Assembly: GCA_937127445.1 (NCBI GenBank)
Contig: CAKZLY010000014.1
Location: 129,001-193,000, forward strand
Direction: 5' to 3'
DNA length: 64,000 bases
Origin: Eximiradius sp.
Lineage (GTDB): Bacteria > Bacteroidota > Ignavibacteria > Kapaibacteriales > UBA2268
The first letter of the stretch is position 1. Each line of letters starts with the position of its first letter. Shown here in pieces: positions 16,497 through 28,848 of the stretch. The translations under genes were made by a program, and so were the position numbers. The notes beneath the pieces are model-generated. The model was not told the origin of the DNA, did not search any database, and saw nothing but the letters and a program-made list of their open reading frames with translations.

Positions 16497-18998
16497 TTAT
16501 TCTTCTTTCCATTTTTCGACCAGATTAGCGTATTTGTTGCATAGCGAAACTGCTGTTTCGTAGTCGTCCGCTTCTCCGTAAACAGTGAAAATCGGGCGCT
16601 CCTTCGATGGCAGCAGCAATGCACAGATATTGCCGTCGAATACCTTTACTCCTTCGACCAGCTGGCGTTGCATACCTTCTGAATGTTCCATCGCGTGCCT
16701 CATCACGGTGCCTTTAGCATTCCAAGGGACACTCACATCTTTGCTAAAAACAAACCGTTGCGGTAATTTTTCGTCGAGCGTGGAAATCTTGCAATTTGTT
16801 TGTGCAAGCATCTCCAGTATCTTACCAAGCGAATACATACCATCAGAAGCGAAAAGGAAATCCCGGAAAATAAAGCCACCCCAAACTCCACCAACAAACA
16901 AAACATAATCGTCGAGCGTTGCATCCATCATTGCGGAGTGCGAATTTTTGATGCGGACTACCTCAACATTGTAATCTTTTGCAATTAGTTCGATTTCCTG
17001 CGAAGCCACAATAGAAACCGCTATCTTGTATGGCTCACGATGACGATTTGTTTCGAGAAAGAGCTTTGTTACAATCGAAAGCAAACGCATCGGATGGTAC
17101 CAGGTACCTCTTTCGTCTATTATAGAAATTTTTTCTGCACCAGATTCTATCCTGAATCCGAGCTCATATCCAAGCGATCGCATTATTTTCCCAGTTTCAT
17201 CTGTTGCTGAATGCTGCGACAATGGGTCGGGATGAAACATAGTCGAATCTACATAGTTATTCAGCGAAATCGCTTCGACGCGTAGCTTGCCAAGCAAACT
17301 TGGTAAGATAGTTGAGGCAAGCCCGTATGAATAATCAACAAGTAATTTATATTTTCGATTTTTTATTATTTCTACGTCCAAGGAATCGAGAAAACGATTT
17401 ATGTAAATTTCGTTAGTCCTTTCGGGATAAGATATTTTACCAATTTGTGAATAATGAACGCGCTTAATGTCCTCGCCAAAAAAGAAACGCTCGATTTTTT
17501 TTGCCATATTGATAGAAATATCCCTGCCATCTTTGTTGAAGATTATTATATCAGTTTGGTCGGGATCGCGTGGAGAACGTCTTACGTGGAGACCACCATC
17601 GTAACGCCCTGTTCGCAATTCCTGACGAGTTTGTGGAATTGAAGTAGTTTGCAAGTCGCTAATATTAACCCCGACAGACGCAATTCCAGCAGTAATCGAG
17701 CGCTTCATAATTCTCGAAATGTTCGATGCGTCGCGCGAAGCAAGCAACCGAGCCTTTGTCCCGAAGGCAAGTCCCAATGCCGCACCTAATTTTGTTCCAA
17801 AGTCGGGATGTATTTCAATGTTTGATATCCCAGATATTCTTGCATCCGTGAATATCTCGCGTTGCCATTTCTCTTCTTGTATTAACGAAAACGAAACCGA
17901 GGCACCTTCCTCAACGTGCTTGTCGGGCCACAATTTGATGTTGGATTTCAAAATTGCATTGTCCCCGATTTTGCAATTATCGGAAATGAAAACATTTTCG
18001 CCGACAACAACTGAATTGCCAATTTCAACATGGGAGCAAACCACATCATCGGTCATTTTGACAAAGTCGCCAAGTTTACAATTATTCCAGAGTGTTGCCC
18101 TGATTAACTTAACTCCGTTGCCAATTACGCAATTATCCCCGATAGTGCAATCGATGAGTTCAGAGTATTCGCCAATGGCAACATTGTTGCCAACGAGCAC
18201 TTTTCCACCAAATTTAGCAGTAGGAGCAATGTTGCAGTTACTGCCGCGTGTCAGGTTGCCCTGCTCGACGCCTTTTTTCTCAACGTTTATTACTCCTATA
18301 AGAGCGTCGTATTGTCCGATAATGTATTCATCTAAATTGCCGACATCGCGCCAATAACCATCGGCTATATAGCCATAGAGCGGCATTCCGAGTTCAAGCA
18401 TTTTGGGGAACAAATCTTTGCTGAAATCGAATTCTTCACGATATGGTATCATATCGAGTACTTCGGGTTCTAATATATAGATGCCCGTATTAATGGTGTC
18501 AGAGAACACCTGTCCCCAGGAAGGTTTTTCGAGGAAGCGGGTGATTTTCCCTTCAGCATCGGTCATTACAATTCCGTATTGGAGCGGGGTATCGACGCGG
18601 GTTAGCAAAATAGTTGCTTTGGCATTTTTGCTTTCGTGAAATTCAATTGCCTTCGACAAATCAAAATCGGTAAGCACATCACCACTGATAATAATAAAAC
18701 GTTCATCCAGGAATTCGTAGGCATTTTTTACGCTTCCGGCTGTTCCATAGTCTGCTGTTGCCTGAACATAATCCATATCTACATCGAAGCGGCTACCATC
18801 TTCGAAATAATTTGTTATTTTTTCCGGTTGAAAATATAGCAACGAAACAATTTGATTAATTCCGTGTTTTTTTAACAAATTAACTATATGCTCCATCATT
18901 GGGATATTAACAATTGGCACCATCGGCTTTGGGATGTTCATTGTAAGCGGACGTAATCTTGTGCCAAAACCACCTGCCATAATGACTGCTTTTTTCAT
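16497..18998 (-). CDS. Mannose-1-phosphate guanylyltransferase-like / degenerate phosphomannomutase fusion
   Basis: The 833-residue protein joins three parts. Residues 1-235 are a nucleotidyltransferase (MAGGFGTRLRPLT signature, GDVLTDFD metal site, EKPSWG). Residues 250-375 are a left-handed beta-helix of hexapeptide repeats. Residues 400-833 have a phosphohexomutase fold. The first part should make an NDP-sugar, probably GDP-mannose, for glycans. The mutase part lacks its key residues: the serine loop reads GGLHVRRSPRDP (468-479) and the usual DGDADR metal loop reads ESGAEK (618-623). It is probably not catalytic, and may bind sugar phosphate as a regulator. It stands alone between unrelated genes. 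Confidence 0.82.
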   Translation of the reverse strand: MKKAVIMAGGFGTRLRPLTMNIPKPMVPIVNIPMMEHIVNLLKKHGINQIVSLLYFQPEKITNYFEDGSRFDVDMDYVQATADYGTAGSVKNAYEFLDERFIIISGDVLTDFDLSKAIEFHESKNAKATILLTRVDTPLQYGIVMTDAEGKITRFLEKPSWGQVFSDTINTGIYILEPEVLDMIPYREEFDFSKDLFPKMLELGMPLYGYIADGYWRDVGNLDEYIIGQYDALIGVINVEKKGVEQGNLTRGSNCNIAPTAKFGGKVLVGNNVAIGEYSELIDCTIGDNCVIGNGVKLIRATLWNNCKLGDFVKMTDDVVCSHVEIGNSVVVGENVFISDNCKIGDNAILKSNIKLWPDKHVEEGASVSFSLIQEEKWQREIFTDARISGISNIEIHPDFGTKLGAALGLAFGTKARLLASRDASNISRIMKRSITAGIASVGVNISDLQTTSIPQTRQELRTGRYDGGLHVRRSPRDPDQTDIIIFNKDGRDISINMAKKIERFFFGEDIKRVHYSQIGKISYPERTNEIYINRFLDSLDVEIIKNRKYKLLVDYSYGLASTILPSLLGKLRVEAISLNNYVDSTMFHPDPLSQHSATDETGKIMRSLGYELGFRIESGAEKISIIDERGTWYHPMRLLSIVTKLFLETNRHREPYKIAVSIVASQEIELIAKDYNVEVVRIKNSHSAMMDATLDDYVLFVGGVWGGFIFRDFLFASDGMYSLGKILEMLAQTNCKISTLDEKLPQRFVFSKDVSVPWNAKGTVMRHAMEHSEGMQRQLVEGVKVFDGNICALLLPSKERPIFTVYGEADDYETAVSLCNKYANLVEKWKEE

Positions 18999-19155
18999 AG
19001 AAACCTCGACTAATTTTTGAGTTAGGTTGAGTGTGCTTATTTAGGACGTTTCAAAAAACGCTTTTATTTGTAAATATATTTAACATTTGGAAAAAAATCA
19101 AATATTTTTTTGATTTATGTTTCTATATTAACAAATAATTAATTTTATTTCTTTT

Positions 19156-22100
19156 ATGAAAAAAATTCTGCTTGTTATAATATTTTTATCAACATCTTTT
19201 AATCTATTCCCGTTTGGTTATTGGGAAAAGGTTAATTTGCCACCTCCATATAATTCAAACTATTGGCTTGACATATATTTTTACCCTGATAATCCTCAAT
19301 ATGGCTGGGCTTGCGGATTTAATGGCATGGTTGTGCGAACAACCAACGGAGGCTCAACCTGGCTTGGTTCAATGGTTCAAGGCGCTTATCATCTTGAACA
19401 TATTCACTTCCCAACCTTGCAAATCGGATACACTTCTGGAGTCGAAGGTATTTTCAAAACTGTAAACGGTGGTGCTACCTGGTATGATATTACCCCCGAC
19501 CAACTCCAAACATATTGGGGCTGCTGCTTTCTGAATGCCGATACGGGCTGGGTGGTGGGCGGTGGATGTGCCGATGATGTCCAGCGTTTCTATCGAACAA
19601 CTAATGGTGGTGCTTCTTGGATACTCTTTCTTGCAAACGAACCAAATTCGGGTATGACTGACCTCATTGTTTATCCCGATGGCAGTGGATATGCAGCAAG
19701 CAGTGGCGTTATTTGGAAAACAACTAATATGGGCGGAAGTTGGTTCGTTCATTCCTACACCGGTTCAAAAGTGTGGCACGAAGAAATAACTCGTGTGGGA
19801 AATTCCTTCCTCATTCCGGCGGCGGGCACTACTTGCTCGGGTGCAGGAAATATCGGCGGAATACTCTTTTCCACCAACGATGGCGCTTCGTGGAATAGGA
19901 CAATTGTCCGAGCTCCGTTATTTGGCACTTTTCTTACTTCGACAACGACGGGCTGGGCTTGCGGTTACGACCGTCAGGTGTATTATACAAGCAATGGTGG
20001 ACTAACCTGGGCTGAATACAATTGCGGTATTGACGAAGGCAATCTTGATGATATTTGGTTCATAACTCCTTCCAACGGTTGGGTTGTAGGCGAAGGCATT
20101 TATAAACTTTCACCACCTTCGGCATCTGCCAATCCGCAAAGTGTTTCATTCGGCAATGTTTGCCTTGGGCACTCCCCGCTCGATACGGTGTGGGTTAAGA
20201 ACCTATCTTTTTATTCATCAGTTGCACAATTTTATATTTCCGGGGTTAATTCTGCAGATTTCGAAATAATTTCGCCATACTCGACAGAAGAAAATCTCAC
20301 TTCGTGTGGCAATCTCCCGATAATTATTCAATTCAAACCTAGCTCGGTTGGAACTAAATACGCCCAACTAAATATACAGCTAAATGGCAAAAATATCATC
20401 GTTCCGCTCGAAGGTAACGCTGTTTATTCTGAATTACAGGCAGACAAATACGAAGTTTTGCTAAATCCAATCGCTTGCGGTTTCCCGACTATTGCAACTT
20501 TCTACTGGACAAGCACAGCAATCGACACATTAGAGCGAATACAGCAAATTTCTGGTAATCCGGCAATACAGCTGGCAACTAGTTTGCCCATCAGATTGTC
20601 CCAAATTCCTGTTACTACAAACTTCTCAATTAATCCACCCGACACCGGTTGGTATAATGCTACTTTTGAGGTAAGAACAAAACTTTGCGACAATGTCAAG
20701 TTCGTTACTATCAGAGCTTATGCTGTTTCTCCAATAATAAATGCACCGATCGAACTCTTGCGGTCTATCGATTGTGCCACAAATACGCAATTTCGCATTC
20801 CAATTGAGAACTTGGGCAATTCTAATCTTATTATTTCGAGTATTAATTTTACTGTTTCGAACCCATCATTCTCAATAATAGGGCTGGCAAGCGGACAGGC
20901 TATTCCTGCTACAATCGCCATCGGACAAAGCGACACTTTGATTGTTGCCTACGATGCAACTCTCGGTGGTAGCAATACCGCTCGACTTGAAATTCTTAAT
21001 AACGATGGCACTCGTGTCTTTGGACAGAAAAACCCTTATTATGTGAATTTGCGAGCAAATTTCAATGCTCCTTTGATTTCGCCGAGCCCAATTTTTATTG
21101 ATTTTGATACAGTTTGCGTTGGCTCGTCTCTGCAAAAAACATTTATATTGCACAATACTGGTAATTTGTCTGCTCGATTAGAAGGGATCTCTTCAGAAGA
21201 CGATAAAATTTCTCTATCGGCTGAAACGCTCGAAATTGCACCGTCGCAGCAGAAATCCTATGTGCTTAATGCCATAATAAAGCAGAAAGGCTTCTTTTCG
21301 GATACAATTTCGATTAAATACGAACCCTGCGAAAAAGAAATTTTGCTGATAGTTCAAGGACTTGCCGTCGAAAGTCATCTCGAAGCCTCTCCGAACGAAA
21401 TTCGTCTGGCTAATTTAGTCGGAACACAATCAGAAAATGAATTAATCATCAAATCTTTGTCGAACATACCGCAAAAAATTAGTAAAATACAAATTTTACC
21501 GCCAGACTTGCCAATTGAAATTGAATTTTCTCAGAACCTTCCCTTATTTATCCAAGAGAACGAAGAACTTATATTGCCTTTTGCAATTCGTTCAAATATA
21601 GAAGGAAAATGGGACTTCACAATTTGCTTGGCGACCGAAGGCGTTTGCCCGACTGATATTTGCGTGCAGGTTGAGTTTGTTTCCTTCTTAAATTTTATTT
21701 CTGCCGATACTGATACGCTGAATTTTGGCATAACAACCTGCAACCCTAAAGAAGAACGTATGCAAATTTCACTGAAAAACGAAGCAGCTGTCATAGACAC
21801 AATTGCTTCTATTTCGCTTGCTTTCGATAATACACCTTTCTATATTATTTTGCCGCCCAATTTGCCTGTTTTATTAGCACCAAATCAAACTTTGCGGCTG
21901 AACGTAGGATTTTTCCCAGCAGCGGAAGGACGATTTGAAAACGTTCTGGTAATTAGAACGCAAGGCATTAACCCACAAACAATTGAAATACCTATTGTTG
22001 CTGAATTTCGCAAAAGCATTCTGGCAACTAATCGTGCCTTTATCGACTACGGAAAAGTCGAAAAATGCTTCTCGAATATACAGGATACTCTTGTTATTAC

Positions 22101-23340
22101 TAATTATGGCTTGCTTGAGGATACTCTTATTCTCTCTACGCCGACTTCTAACATAATAAAAGTGTTGTTCCAGAACGAAATACCAATACTTGCGAACTCA
22201 ACTGCAACTATTCCGGTTGAACTCGATATTTCTGCTATGTCGACAGTGGGGTTTTATTCATCGAGCATCACAATTCGGAGCAAATCCTGTAATACTTCAT
22301 TCGACATAAATTTTGTTTGCCGAAAAATCGAAGCGAATCTGTCGGTTACCCCAGCAGTGCTTGATTTTGCGTCAGTGTGGATGGGCGAAAACAAAACATT
22401 ATCTTTTGAAGTATCGAATAATTCAGACGAGCCAATACAATTCCGAATTATCGGCATAGTTCCTGAAAGCGTTGAATTTGAATTTGATACCACAGTTTAT
22501 AAATTAGAGCCAGGTCATAGAATAAGTAATGAAGTTGCATTCACAGCAAAAACAGTTGGCAACAAATCTGCGAGCCTGCTTATTGAGGAAATCACAAATT
22601 GTTTGGACACTGTGAGCATCGGTTTGAATGCAGACGTCCCGCCCGAAGTGTATTTTCCCGTGCTTATTCTTGATGATTATGTAGCAAAGCCTGATGATAC
22701 TCTTAATATTCTTGTTCGTCTTGATACAGCACTGCCTAAACTGCGTCCCGAAAAGGTCAGGTTCGCAATCAGTCTCTCGCGACTTCTTTTCGAACCGCTC
22801 GCACTTACAGCAACATACGACACTTATCAAAAATTGAGCTTCGAATATAAATATAACACAATATTTTTCGAGGTAGATGCAGCACAAGAAATTTTCCAAA
22901 AACCCGGCACTTTGTTTGCAATCAAAGGTATTGTTTTGCTTTCGACACCAACCCAAACCCCTATTAAATTCGAAAATATTTCAATATTTTCCGACAAGCA
23001 AGTAACTCCAATTGCAATAAACGGCTCGCTTACAATTGCAGGTTATTGCAGTGCCCGCAATTTCACAACCATTCAGTATTTGCCGCACATAAAGAATATC
23101 ACTATGAGCGTTGCCAATGATAATTTAGTGATTGATTATGAGCATTTCGGCGAACAGACGTCCGAAATTTCTATAATTTCTTCTATCGGCGAAAAAATTT
23201 CCGAAAATAAATTCACTCTTAAAAATGGGACTAACAATTACACTTGGAATATATCAAGCCTACCGAACGGGGTTTATTTTGTTACTCTGCAAACGCAATC
23301 AAATGAAGTAATTTATAAAAAAATATTAATTATTCGTTAA
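19156..23340 (+). CDS. Large T9SS-exported protein with YCF48-like repeats and Ig-like domains
   Basis: The 1394-residue protein begins with a signal peptide ([10 protein letters not shown]). Residues 20-320 carry repeated TTNGG-x-x-W units and GWACG/GWVVG strands of the photosystem-stability-factor (YCF48/BNR-like) propeller. A long series of Ig-like choice-of-anchor/ASPM-type domains follows (for example [10 protein letters not shown]). The last 80 residues are a T9SS type A sorting domain ([12 protein letters not shown] ... KKILIIR). It should be exported to the cell surface, probably as an adhesive or structural protein; no catalytic site is visible. Confidence 0.85.
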   Translation: MKKILLVIIFLSTSFNLFPFGYWEKVNLPPPYNSNYWLDIYFYPDNPQYGWACGFNGMVVRTTNGGSTWLGSMVQGAYHLEHIHFPTLQIGYTSGVEGIFKTVNGGATWYDITPDQLQTYWGCCFLNADTGWVVGGGCADDVQRFYRTTNGGASWILFLANEPNSGMTDLIVYPDGSGYAASSGVIWKTTNMGGSWFVHSYTGSKVWHEEITRVGNSFLIPAAGTTCSGAGNIGGILFSTNDGASWNRTIVRAPLFGTFLTSTTTGWACGYDRQVYYTSNGGLTWAEYNCGIDEGNLDDIWFITPSNGWVVGEGIYKLSPPSASANPQSVSFGNVCLGHSPLDTVWVKNLSFYSSVAQFYISGVNSADFEIISPYSTEENLTSCGNLPIIIQFKPSSVGTKYAQLNIQLNGKNIIVPLEGNAVYSELQADKYEVLLNPIACGFPTIATFYWTSTAIDTLERIQQISGNPAIQLATSLPIRLSQIPVTTNFSINPPDTGWYNATFEVRTKLCDNVKFVTIRAYAVSPIINAPIELLRSIDCATNTQFRIPIENLGNSNLIISSINFTVSNPSFSIIGLASGQAIPATIAIGQSDTLIVAYDATLGGSNTARLEILNNDGTRVFGQKNPYYVNLRANFNAPLISPSPIFIDFDTVCVGSSLQKTFILHNTGNLSARLEGISSEDDKISLSAETLEIAPSQQKSYVLNAIIKQKGFFSDTISIKYEPCEKEILLIVQGLAVESHLEASPNEIRLANLVGTQSENELIIKSLSNIPQKISKIQILPPDLPIEIEFSQNLPLFIQENEELILPFAIRSNIEGKWDFTICLATEGVCPTDICVQVEFVSFLNFISADTDTLNFGITTCNPKEERMQISLKNEAAVIDTIASISLAFDNTPFYIILPPNLPVLLAPNQTLRLNVGFFPAAEGRFENVLVIRTQGINPQTIEIPIVAEFRKSILATNRAFIDYGKVEKCFSNIQDTLVITNYGLLEDTLILSTPTSNIIKVLFQNEIPILANSTATIPVELDISAMSTVGFYSSSITIRSKSCNTSFDINFVCRKIEANLSVTPAVLDFASVWMGENKTLSFEVSNNSDEPIQFRIIGIVPESVEFEFDTTVYKLEPGHRISNEVAFTAKTVGNKSASLLIEEITNCLDTVSIGLNADVPPEVYFPVLILDDYVAKPDDTLNILVRLDTALPKLRPEKVRFAISLSRLLFEPLALTATYDTYQKLSFEYKYNTIFFEVDAAQEIFQKPGTLFAIKGIVLLSTPTQTPIKFENISIFSDKQVTPIAINGSLTIAGYCSARNFTTIQYLPHIKNITMSVANDNLVIDYEHFGEQTSEISIISSIGEKISENKFTLKNGTNNYTWNISSLPNGVYFVTLQTQSNEVIYKKILIIR

Positions 23341-23402
23341 TCAAAAATAATTGTTAATTAGAAAATAATAAGAAATTATTGCGTCTATTAAAACACTAAT
23401 AA

Positions 23403-24428
<1,026 letters not shown>

Positions 24429-24463
24429 TAATAAACATCAAAATATGCAATTCTTTTGCAGTC

Positions 24464-24485
24464 GAGGCACGCCATCGCGTGCCTC
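24464..24485. terminator. Hairpin terminator after gap
   Basis: Perfect 9-base GC-rich arms GAGGCACGC and GCGTGCCTC with a CATC loop lie 35 bases after the gap stop codon, followed by TTCGTATATATTTTC. The stem is strong and the T-tract interrupted. Confidence 0.65.
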
Positions 24486-24511
24486 TTCGTATATATTTTC
24501 ACCGCCCGAAA

Positions 24512-24642
24512 TAGAGACGCACCGCTTACATCCCCGCGTAATTAAAAAACAACAAAGTGTAATCAAAAAGGTGCTTTCAATATAACGACATCTCGGAGAG
24601 AAACTTGGGGGATTTTGGAGGACAATATGCTTTTCGTCTCTA
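24512..24642. repeat. 131-bp segment bounded by inverted TAGAGACG boxes
   Basis: TAGAGACG at 24512-24519 and its exact inverse CGTCTCTA at 24635-24642 bracket a non-coding segment. The structure resembles a small non-autonomous inverted-repeat element. With only 8 bp matching, chance cannot be excluded. Confidence 0.3.
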
Positions 24643-24791
24643 CAAAAGACAGTTTTTTTTATCAAAAATGCTAAATATTTGCCTGGCTGTTTCCATCAAC
24701 AATTATTTTTACATCGTTTTGCACTTACGCTTCTTAATCGGGTAATGATTACATTTATTCTAATTTATTATTATTTCACAAGTTAATTTAG

Positions 24792-24799
24792 TATATTTG
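24792..24799 (+). promoter_or_regulatory. Possible -7 promoter box of lepA (TATATTTG)
   Basis: TATATTTG matches the TAnnTTTG -7 element used by the primary sigma factor of Bacteroidota and lies 31 bases before the lepA ATG. No clear -33 TTTG is visible at the expected distance. Confidence 0.35.
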
Positions 24800-24829
24800 T
24801 AGCTTGTAATTTAGGCTATAATTTAAAAA

Positions 24830-26635
24830 ATGGAAAATTTTCGCAACTTTTGCATTATTGCTCATATAGACCACGGTAAATCTACTCTTGCCGATTGCCT
24901 CTTGATGCGTACCGGAAGAGTTACCGAACGTGAAATGGTTACAAACCAAATTCTTGACGACAACCCACTCGAACAAGAACGCGGTATTACCATCAAACTT
25001 CACGCTATTCAGATGGATTACACAGCTCGCAACGGCAAGCAATACACTCTCAATTTAATCGATACTCCCGGACACGTTGACTTCTCCTACGAAGTCTCCC
25101 GCTCGCTTGCTGCTTGCGAAGGTGCTATTTTAGTGGTCGATGCAACACAAGGCATCGAAGCCCAAACTATTAGCAATCTCTACCTTGCTATTGAACACAA
25201 TCTGGAAATTATTCCCGTAATTAACAAAATTGACTTGCCGAGTGCCGAAACCACAATTGATAAAGTAAAACAGCAAATTATCGACCTTATCGGATGCAAA
25301 GAAGAAGAAATTTTGCTTGCCTCTGCTAAAAAGTCTATCGGTATAGACGAAATTTTGGAAGCTATTGTCGAACGTATTCCCCAGCCGAAAGGCGACCCAT
25401 CGGCTCCACTCCGGGCTTTGATTTTCGACTCCGTGTTCGATTCTTATCGTGGTGTGATTGTTTATATCCGCGTTTTCGATGGTGTCCTTCGCGAAAACGA
25501 CAAAATCTACTTTATGGCAACCGATATGACCTACGACGTTGAAGAAGTAGGAATTCTTTATATGAAACGCCACCGTACCAGCGAACTTTCCGCCGGGAAT
25601 GTCGGTTATTTTATAGCAAATATTCGTGATTTGCACGACACTAAAGTTGGCGATACAGTTACTCTCTTCAAAAATCGTTGTTCGGAACCAATAGCTGGCT
25701 TCAAAAATGTCAAGCCAATGGTGTTCAGCGGTATTTATCCGGCTGATTCCGATGATTTCGAAGATTTACGTGAGTCGCTGGCTAAACTCTCGCTTAACGA
25801 TTCGGCTATCCAATACGAACCCGAAACTTCAAGCGCTTTGGGATTTGGCTTCCGCTGCGGTTTTCTTGGGCTTCTCCATATGGAAATTGTTCAGGAACGC
25901 CTCGAACGCGAATTTAACCAGAACATTGTTACAACTGTTCCAAACGTTCGCTATAAAGTTATCAAAAGCAATGGCGAAGAAATTTTCATCGAAAATCCCG
26001 CTCAATTACCAAGCCCGGTTGAAATTGAAGAAATTCAGGAACCGTATATCAAAGCGCAAATCATTACTCCAAGCGAGTATATCGGCAATATTATGAAACT
26101 ATGTATGGATAGACGCGGCACTCTCATAAACACTCATTATCTTTCTGCCGACCGCGTTGATATGAGTTGGGAATTGCCACTTGCCGAAGTTGTTTTCGAT
26201 TTCTACGATAAATTGAAATCTACTTCTCGTGGATATGCCTCGCTTGACTACGAATTTCACGATTATAAGCCCGGCGACCTTGTAAAACTCGACATTTTGA
26301 TTAATGGCGACCAGGTCGATGCCCTTTCCTCAATTGTTCATCGCTCCAAAGCTTATGAATGGGGCAAAAAACTTTGCACAAAGCTGAAAGACCTTATACC
26401 TCGCCAAATGTTCGAGGTTGCTATTCAGGCGGCTATCGGCTCGAAAGTTATTGCTCGAACCAATGTCAAAGCACTTCGTAAAAACGTTCTTGCAAAGTGT
26501 TATGGTGGCGATATTACCCGAAAACGCAAACTTTTGGAGAAACAAAAGGAAGGCAAAAAACGTATGAAACAAGTAGGGAATGTCGAAATTCCACAAGAAG
26601 CGTTTCTTGCTGTTCTAAGTATTGATAAAGATTAA
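24830..26635 (+). CDS. lepA: Elongation factor 4 (LepA)
   Basis: The 601-residue translational GTPase acts on stalled or mis-translocated ribosomes. The G-domain motifs [24 protein letters not shown] and NKIDLP are visible in residues 1-190. The EF-G-like domains follow, then the LepA-specific C-terminal domain with [23 protein letters not shown]. The length is normal. It begins the plus-strand run lepA-lepB-hydrolase-lipoprotein; lepA-lepB adjacency is common across bacteria. Confidence 0.97.
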   Translation: MENFRNFCIIAHIDHGKSTLADCLLMRTGRVTEREMVTNQILDDNPLEQERGITIKLHAIQMDYTARNGKQYTLNLIDTPGHVDFSYEVSRSLAACEGAILVVDATQGIEAQTISNLYLAIEHNLEIIPVINKIDLPSAETTIDKVKQQIIDLIGCKEEEILLASAKKSIGIDEILEAIVERIPQPKGDPSAPLRALIFDSVFDSYRGVIVYIRVFDGVLRENDKIYFMATDMTYDVEEVGILYMKRHRTSELSAGNVGYFIANIRDLHDTKVGDTVTLFKNRCSEPIAGFKNVKPMVFSGIYPADSDDFEDLRESLAKLSLNDSAIQYEPETSSALGFGFRCGFLGLLHMEIVQERLEREFNQNIVTTVPNVRYKVIKSNGEEIFIENPAQLPSPVEIEEIQEPYIKAQIITPSEYIGNIMKLCMDRRGTLINTHYLSADRVDMSWELPLAEVVFDFYDKLKSTSRGYASLDYEFHDYKPGDLVKLDILINGDQVDALSSIVHRSKAYEWGKKLCTKLKDLIPRQMFEVAIQAAIGSKVIARTNVKALRKNVLAKCYGGDITRKRKLLEKQKEGKKRMKQVGNVEIPQEAFLAVLSIDKD

Positions 26636-26651
26636 TTAATTGGAATAAATT

Positions 26652-27584
26652 ATGAAAAATTTCATTGTTTCTGCTTATCGAAGCTACAAAAACTACAAAG
26701 CAAATAAAAAGAAACCTCAAACTTTTGCCGAACACGTTGTTTCGTGGATTAAAACAATCGTAGGTGCAATTATCTTTGTGATGATAATCAACGGGTTGCT
26801 TATTGCTTCGTTTGTTGTGCCAACCGGTTCGATGGAAAAAACCGTTCTTACGGGCGATTTCCTCTTTGTCAATAAATTGATTTTCGGCCCATCAACTCCT
26901 CAGATAATTCCGTTTGTGAATATTCCTCTGCCTTTCTATAAATTCCCGGGACTTCGCAAACCCGAGAAAAATGATGTTATTGTATTTATTTTCCCCGGAT
27001 ATCGTGATGAAGTCGAAGCATCTGAATTTCAATATTATTTGAAACGATGTGTTGCTACCGCCGGAGATACTTTGCAAATTATCAACAATGTGCTTTACGT
27101 CAATGGTGTTGAGCAAAAATTGCCACCTAATGCAGTTGTTAGCAACAACGCTTTTCGCGACCCAATGGAAACACTTCGTACCTTTCCCAAAGGACAAAAC
27201 TGGACACACGATAACTACGGTCCAATTCGCATACCCAAGAAAGGGGACGTGATTAATCTCTCGCTCGAAAATTTAGATGAGTGGGAAATTTTCATCAAAC
27301 GCGAAGGTAATGATTTGAAAATGGAAGGCAACCAAATTATTATAAACGGCAAACCAACCGATAAATACATTGTTCAACGCGACTATTGCTTTGGAATTGG
27401 CGACAACCGTGATTTTAGTCTCGATAGCCGCTATTGGGGATTTATCCCTTACGACAATGTTCTTGGCAAACCTCTTATTATCTATTGGTCCTGGGAAATT
27501 AAAGATGCTTACGAACGTCCCTACAACTTAATTGAAAAAATTAAAAATATTCGCTGGAACAGAATATTAACAACAGTCAGTTAA
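26652..27584 (+). CDS. lepB: Signal peptidase I
   Basis: The 310-residue inner-membrane protease removes signal peptides from exported proteins. A single N-terminal helix (about 32-55) is followed by the catalytic serine in V-P-T-G-S-M and the catalytic lysine in YYLKRCVATAGD. The C-terminal G-D-N-R-D-F-S-L-D-S-R-Y-W-G-F box is also present. An insertion between the lysine box and this box makes it longer than minimal forms, as is usual in Bacteroidota. It starts 16 bases after lepA. Confidence 0.95.
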   Translation: MKNFIVSAYRSYKNYKANKKKPQTFAEHVVSWIKTIVGAIIFVMIINGLLIASFVVPTGSMEKTVLTGDFLFVNKLIFGPSTPQIIPFVNIPLPFYKFPGLRKPEKNDVIVFIFPGYRDEVEASEFQYYLKRCVATAGDTLQIINNVLYVNGVEQKLPPNAVVSNNAFRDPMETLRTFPKGQNWTHDNYGPIRIPKKGDVINLSLENLDEWEIFIKREGNDLKMEGNQIIINGKPTDKYIVQRDYCFGIGDNRDFSLDSRYWGFIPYDNVLGKPLIIYWSWEIKDAYERPYNLIEKIKNIRWNRILTTVS

Positions 27585-27585
27585 A

Positions 27586-28425
27586 ATGAGTACTATTATT
27601 AGCTCGTTCAAAAATAGTTACGGGCTGGATATTAATTTAGAAATAATTGATAATAGCAATAGAACGAAAAAATCGCTGTTTCTATTCCTTCACGGGTTCA
27701 AAGCATTCCGAAACTGGGGCTTTTATCCTTACCTTTGCGAAAAAGTAGCCGAACACGACTTCATTTCTGTTCGGTTTGATTTCTCGCTTTCTGCTGTTGC
27801 TGATGGCGAACGCTTGATTTACATTTCTGAACTCTTCGCCCAAAACACTGTTTCTCGTGAAATACAAGATGTTCAGGATTTCATCTCAGCGCTCGAAAGC
27901 CAGCAAATACCAATAGATTATAATAACTGGGACGGCAAAATTGTCCTTTGCGGGCATTCCCGAGGTGCTGCAATTGCAATTCTTACAGCAAATCTTTCCC
28001 CTCGGATCAAGAAACTTATTCTGCTTTCGCCCATTGCTTCGTTCGATAGATATTCTGACCGCCAAAAAGATTTATGGAGACGTAGTGGTTACGTTGAGTT
28101 CAAACTCGTTCATTCACAACAAAAATTACGTCTTAATTACTCTTATCTCGAAGATATTTTGCTCAATGCCGATAAATTCAACTTGCCAAAAGCAATTTCC
28201 GAGGTGGAACAACCTATTTTGATTATTCACGGCAAGCAGGATTTAACTGTTTCCACAAAAGAGGCATACGAACTTGCTCATAATGTTAAGAACAAAGAAC
28301 ATCTCCGTTTCCTGTTGCTGGACAAAGCTGGACACGGGTTTAATTCAGCTCACCCGTTCGATGGAACAAACCAAATGCTTGAAATGCTTGTTGTTGAAGT
28401 AGTTAACTTCATTAAAGAAAAATGA
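27586..28425 (+). CDS. Alpha/beta hydrolase
   Basis: The 279-residue cytosolic protein has an alpha/beta hydrolase fold with oxyanion segment FLHGFKAFRNWG, nucleophile elbow GHSRG, acid in HGKQDLTV and catalytic histidine in AGHGF. The family includes esterases, peptidases and dienelactone-type hydrolases; the substrate is unknown. It begins 1 base after the lepB stop and overlaps the next gene by 4 bases, so it is translationally coupled within the lep run. Confidence 0.85.
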   Translation: MSTIISSFKNSYGLDINLEIIDNSNRTKKSLFLFLHGFKAFRNWGFYPYLCEKVAEHDFISVRFDFSLSAVADGERLIYISELFAQNTVSREIQDVQDFISALESQQIPIDYNNWDGKIVLCGHSRGAAIAILTANLSPRIKKLILLSPIASFDRYSDRQKDLWRRSGYVEFKLVHSQQKLRLNYSYLEDILLNADKFNLPKAISEVEQPILIIHGKQDLTVSTKEAYELAHNVKNKEHLRFLLLDKAGHGFNSAHPFDGTNQMLEMLVVEVVNFIKEK

Positions 28426-28847
28426 GGAACAAACCTTATATATTGTTGCTTTTGCTGCTGCTTGCAAGCTGCGAACTAATTGTTATCAAAGCACCACCAA
28501 AGGAACGCACCCAGCGTGTAGAACTTTCCCAGCGAGCTCCGCTTAGCGTTGTGATGCTGTTCAAAGCCGAACTCGATAGCAGCAATGTTTTTGGTGCTAT
28601 GTCGCTTATTGCGTCGCCCGATAAAACTAAATACCTTGCAGAACAACGCTACGAGCGTATTACCGATATTACACGTGTTCGCCGCATTTTGCAAAACAAA
28701 AAAGTTACCGAATATAAAGCAAATCCAGTTGCTGATGATATTTCTATTGTGAGCCTGGAACTTAACTGGATAGAGAAAATTAACTTTGTTGCTGCAAAAA
28801 TCGATAGTCAGTGGTATGTAACTGATTTTAAATATCCTGCGGAATAG
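28422..28847 (+). CDS. Small putative lipoprotein
   Basis: The 141-residue protein has a leucine-rich signal peptide ending in the lipobox L-A-S-C (Cys 17), so it should be lipid-anchored. The mature part is charged, without recognised domains, and ends in W-Y-V-T-D-F-K-Y-P, which resembles the end of lumazine-binding/DUF4878-like folds. That resemblance is weak. Its ATG overlaps the hydrolase stop (ATGA). Confidence 0.7.
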   Translation: MRNKPYILLLLLLLASCELIVIKAPPKERTQRVELSQRAPLSVVMLFKAELDSSNVFGAMSLIASPDKTKYLAEQRYERITDITRVRRILQNKKVTEYKANPVADDISIVSLELNWIEKINFVAAKIDSQWYVTDFKYPAE

Positions 28848-28848
28848 A

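Larger units (their letters stand above)
24429..24829. other. Intergenic region gap-lepA
   Basis: These 401 bases contain the gap terminator (24464-24485), a pair of inverted TAGAGACG/CGTCTCTA boxes 131 bases apart (24512-24642) and the likely lepA promoter. No credible coding frame was found; a 75-codon frame on the minus strand has no family resemblance. Confidence 0.55.

Noticed and set aside
24438-24665. 75-codon minus-strand frame between gap and lepA
   Set aside because: It covers the gap terminator and the inverted TAGAGACG boxes; composition looks non-coding.
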